Shown here one piece after another: positions 6,827-7,768 of a stretch of 7,768 nucleotides of DNA. The notes under the pieces were generated by a model. The model searched no databases and was not told the origin of the DNA. It worked only from the letters and a program-made list of their open reading frames with translations. The translations under genes were made by a program, and so were the position numbers. The stretch's first letter is position 1; every line of letters starts with the position of its first letter. Source of the DNA: Flammeovirgaceae bacterium (lineage in GTDB: Bacteria > Bacteroidota > Bacteroidia > Cytophagales > MED-G16); NCBI GenBank assembly GCA_002702205.1, contig NZYP01000020.1, positions 1 to 7,768 on the forward strand, given 5' to 3'.

Positions 6827-7614
6827 GCAGCTACTTTCTTCTTTGTAGTTGTCTTCCTCTTTGTTCTCTTCTTAGGCTTCTCCTCTACAACTTCTACAAT
6901 AACATCAGCCAGAATTCTACCACAATATTCGCAAAGAATTATTTTTTTCTTTTCTTTAATTTCAGCTTGTCTTTGTGGAGGGACAATGTTAAAACATCCT
7001 CCACAAGCATTTCTTGAAACTTTAACAACTGCTAGACCATTTCTTTGTCTTTCAACAAGTTTTTCGTAGGAAATAAGAAGGTTTGATTCAATTTTTTTTG
7101 ATGCTTTTGTCTTTAGAGAAGCAAGTTTTTTCTCTTCGTCCTGGCTCTCATCTGACAAGAGATCCAAGTCTGCTTTTTTAGATTTTAAAACTTCGTTTGT
7201 TTCTTTTATAATTTTTTTAGTTTCTTTAACCTCTACTTTTATTTCATCAATTTTCTCTTCATTTTCTGTAGATTTCTTAGCAAATATTTTTGTATCTAAT
7301 TCTTGAGATTCTACCTCCTTGGATATAGCATCATATTCTCTATTGTTTTTAACATTCATCTGCTGTTCCTTATATTTTTTGATAAGTTTTTTAGCTTCAG
7401 AAACTTTATTTTTTAAATCTTGGATGTCGTTTGTCTTATTTTCTATATCATTTTTAAAGTTGTCAAGTCTCTTATTGTAACCAACTAACTCATCTTCAAG
7501 GTCTTGTATTTCATCAGGAAGTGCACCCCTTACTTTTTTAATTTCATAAATTTTGGAGTCAATCTCTTGAAGTTTTAAGAGGTTATCTAATTTCTTTTCA
7601 ATGCTATGTTCCAT
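6817..7614 (-). CDS. C4-type zinc-ribbon coiled-coil protein (Nif3-associated family)
   Basis: A 265-residue protein that begins with a short helical segment (LLKLQEIDSKIYEIKKVRG, 12-30). A long charged coiled coil follows over about 31-180, including the conserved block NVKNNREYDAISKE (87-100). A zinc ribbon follows with CGGC (204-207) and CEYC (228-231); all four Cys are intact. NGLAVVKV and NIVPPQ around the first pair are typical of the family, which is often annotated as a C4-type zinc-ribbon or possible nucleic-acid-binding protein. The last ~20 residues are a lysine-rich tail (KRTKRKTTTKKKVAAKK), suggesting contact with nucleic acid; this is an inference. The molecular function of the family is not firmly established. 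The ATG lies inside the end of the upstream Nif3-like gene (11-base overlap), a very common pairing. Its stop is five bases from the convergent phosphatase gene. Confidence 0.9.
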   Translation of the reverse strand: MEHSIEKKLDNLLKLQEIDSKIYEIKKVRGALPDEIQDLEDELVGYNKRLDNFKNDIENKTNDIQDLKNKVSEAKKLIKKYKEQQMNVKNNREYDAISKEVESQELDTKIFAKKSTENEEKIDEIKVEVKETKKIIKETNEVLKSKKADLDLLSDESQDEEKKLASLKTKASKKIESNLLISYEKLVERQRNGLAVVKVSRNACGGCFNIVPPQRQAEIKEKKKIILCEYCGRILADVIVEVVEEKPKKRTKRKTTTKKKVAAKK

Positions 7615-7768
7615 CTTGGTTGTAATAATTTATTGGATTTGTGTTCTCACTTGATAAATGAAGTGCAATATTAAGAAATTTTTTGCTTAAATATTCATAA
7701 ATCAAATCTTTTGTAAATTGTTCACCTTCGTAGTGACCAATATCTATAATTGTTATTTTATTATCTGC
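7604..7768 (-). CDS. Nif3-like dinuclear metal centre protein, C-terminal end only
   Basis: Reading the reverse strand from 7768 gives 54 codons and a TAG stop at 7606-7604; the 5' part of the gene lies beyond the window. The fragment contains DIGHYEGEQFTKDLIYEYL (residues 9-27), whose GHxxxE motif supplies His and Glu ligands of the two-metal site in the Nif3/YbgI/DUF34 family. It ends with SSENTNPINYY (39-49), a typical Nif3 C-terminus. Members form hexameric toroids with a dinuclear metal site; their substrate is debated, and links to GTP cyclohydrolase I have led to confusing annotations. The gene overlaps the zinc-ribbon gene by 11 bases, so the two are almost certainly cotranscribed. 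The family is clear from the motifs despite the short piece. Confidence 0.9.
   Translation of the reverse strand, partial: ADNKITIIDIGHYEGEQFTKDLIYEYLSKKFLNIALHLSSENTNPINYYNQDGT

Noticed and set aside
1..7768. Defence system, mobile element or CRISPR array
   Set aside because: All coding sequence is accounted for by housekeeping-type families plus the PAS-prenyltransferase; no transposase, integrase, direct repeat array, tRNA or attachment-like duplication was seen.

Overview
The window is a compact, AT-rich bacterial chromosome segment carrying six genes, two of them cut by the window edges. The lineage is most likely Bacteroidota or another member of the FCB group. The short ParE and a ParC that lacks a canonical GyrA box fit this, as does the Nif3-like / C4 zinc-ribbon gene pair. 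So does the absence of purine-rich Shine-Dalgarno sequences before every visible start codon. The phylum is an inference from remembered family features, not from a search; CoaX and the PAS-prenyltransferase fusion are less typical of well-known Bacteroidota.

Region 1 (1-4801, + strand) is a tightly packed run: the 3' three quarters of parE, then parC (joined by an ATGA overlap), then coaX (14-base overlap). ParE and ParC together make topoisomerase IV, which decatenates daughter chromosomes. CoaX is a type III pantothenate kinase, the first step of coenzyme A synthesis. The shared transcript is probably a matter of packing, not of common function.

Region 2 (4802-4874) is the only non-coding gap of note. 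It is almost pure A/T, has an alternating TA tract, and may hold a promoter.

Region 3 (4875-6811, + strand) is a two-gene unit. The first gene fuses an N-terminal PAS sensor domain to a nine-helix UbiA-superfamily prenyltransferase with MenA-type motifs. The second is a histidine phosphatase whose start codon shares one base with the stop of the first (TAATG). This pair is the most unusual part of the window: a membrane prenyltransferase of quinone-type lipid synthesis that appears to carry its own sensory domain.

Region 4 (6817-7768, - strand) converges on region 3 with only five bases between the stop codons. It holds the 3' end of a Nif3-family gene and, overlapping it by 11 bases, a coiled-coil C4 zinc-ribbon protein with a lysine-rich tail.

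No tRNA, rRNA, CRISPR array, insertion sequence or phage gene was seen. The window looks like core chromosome with one unusual domain fusion, not a mobile island.
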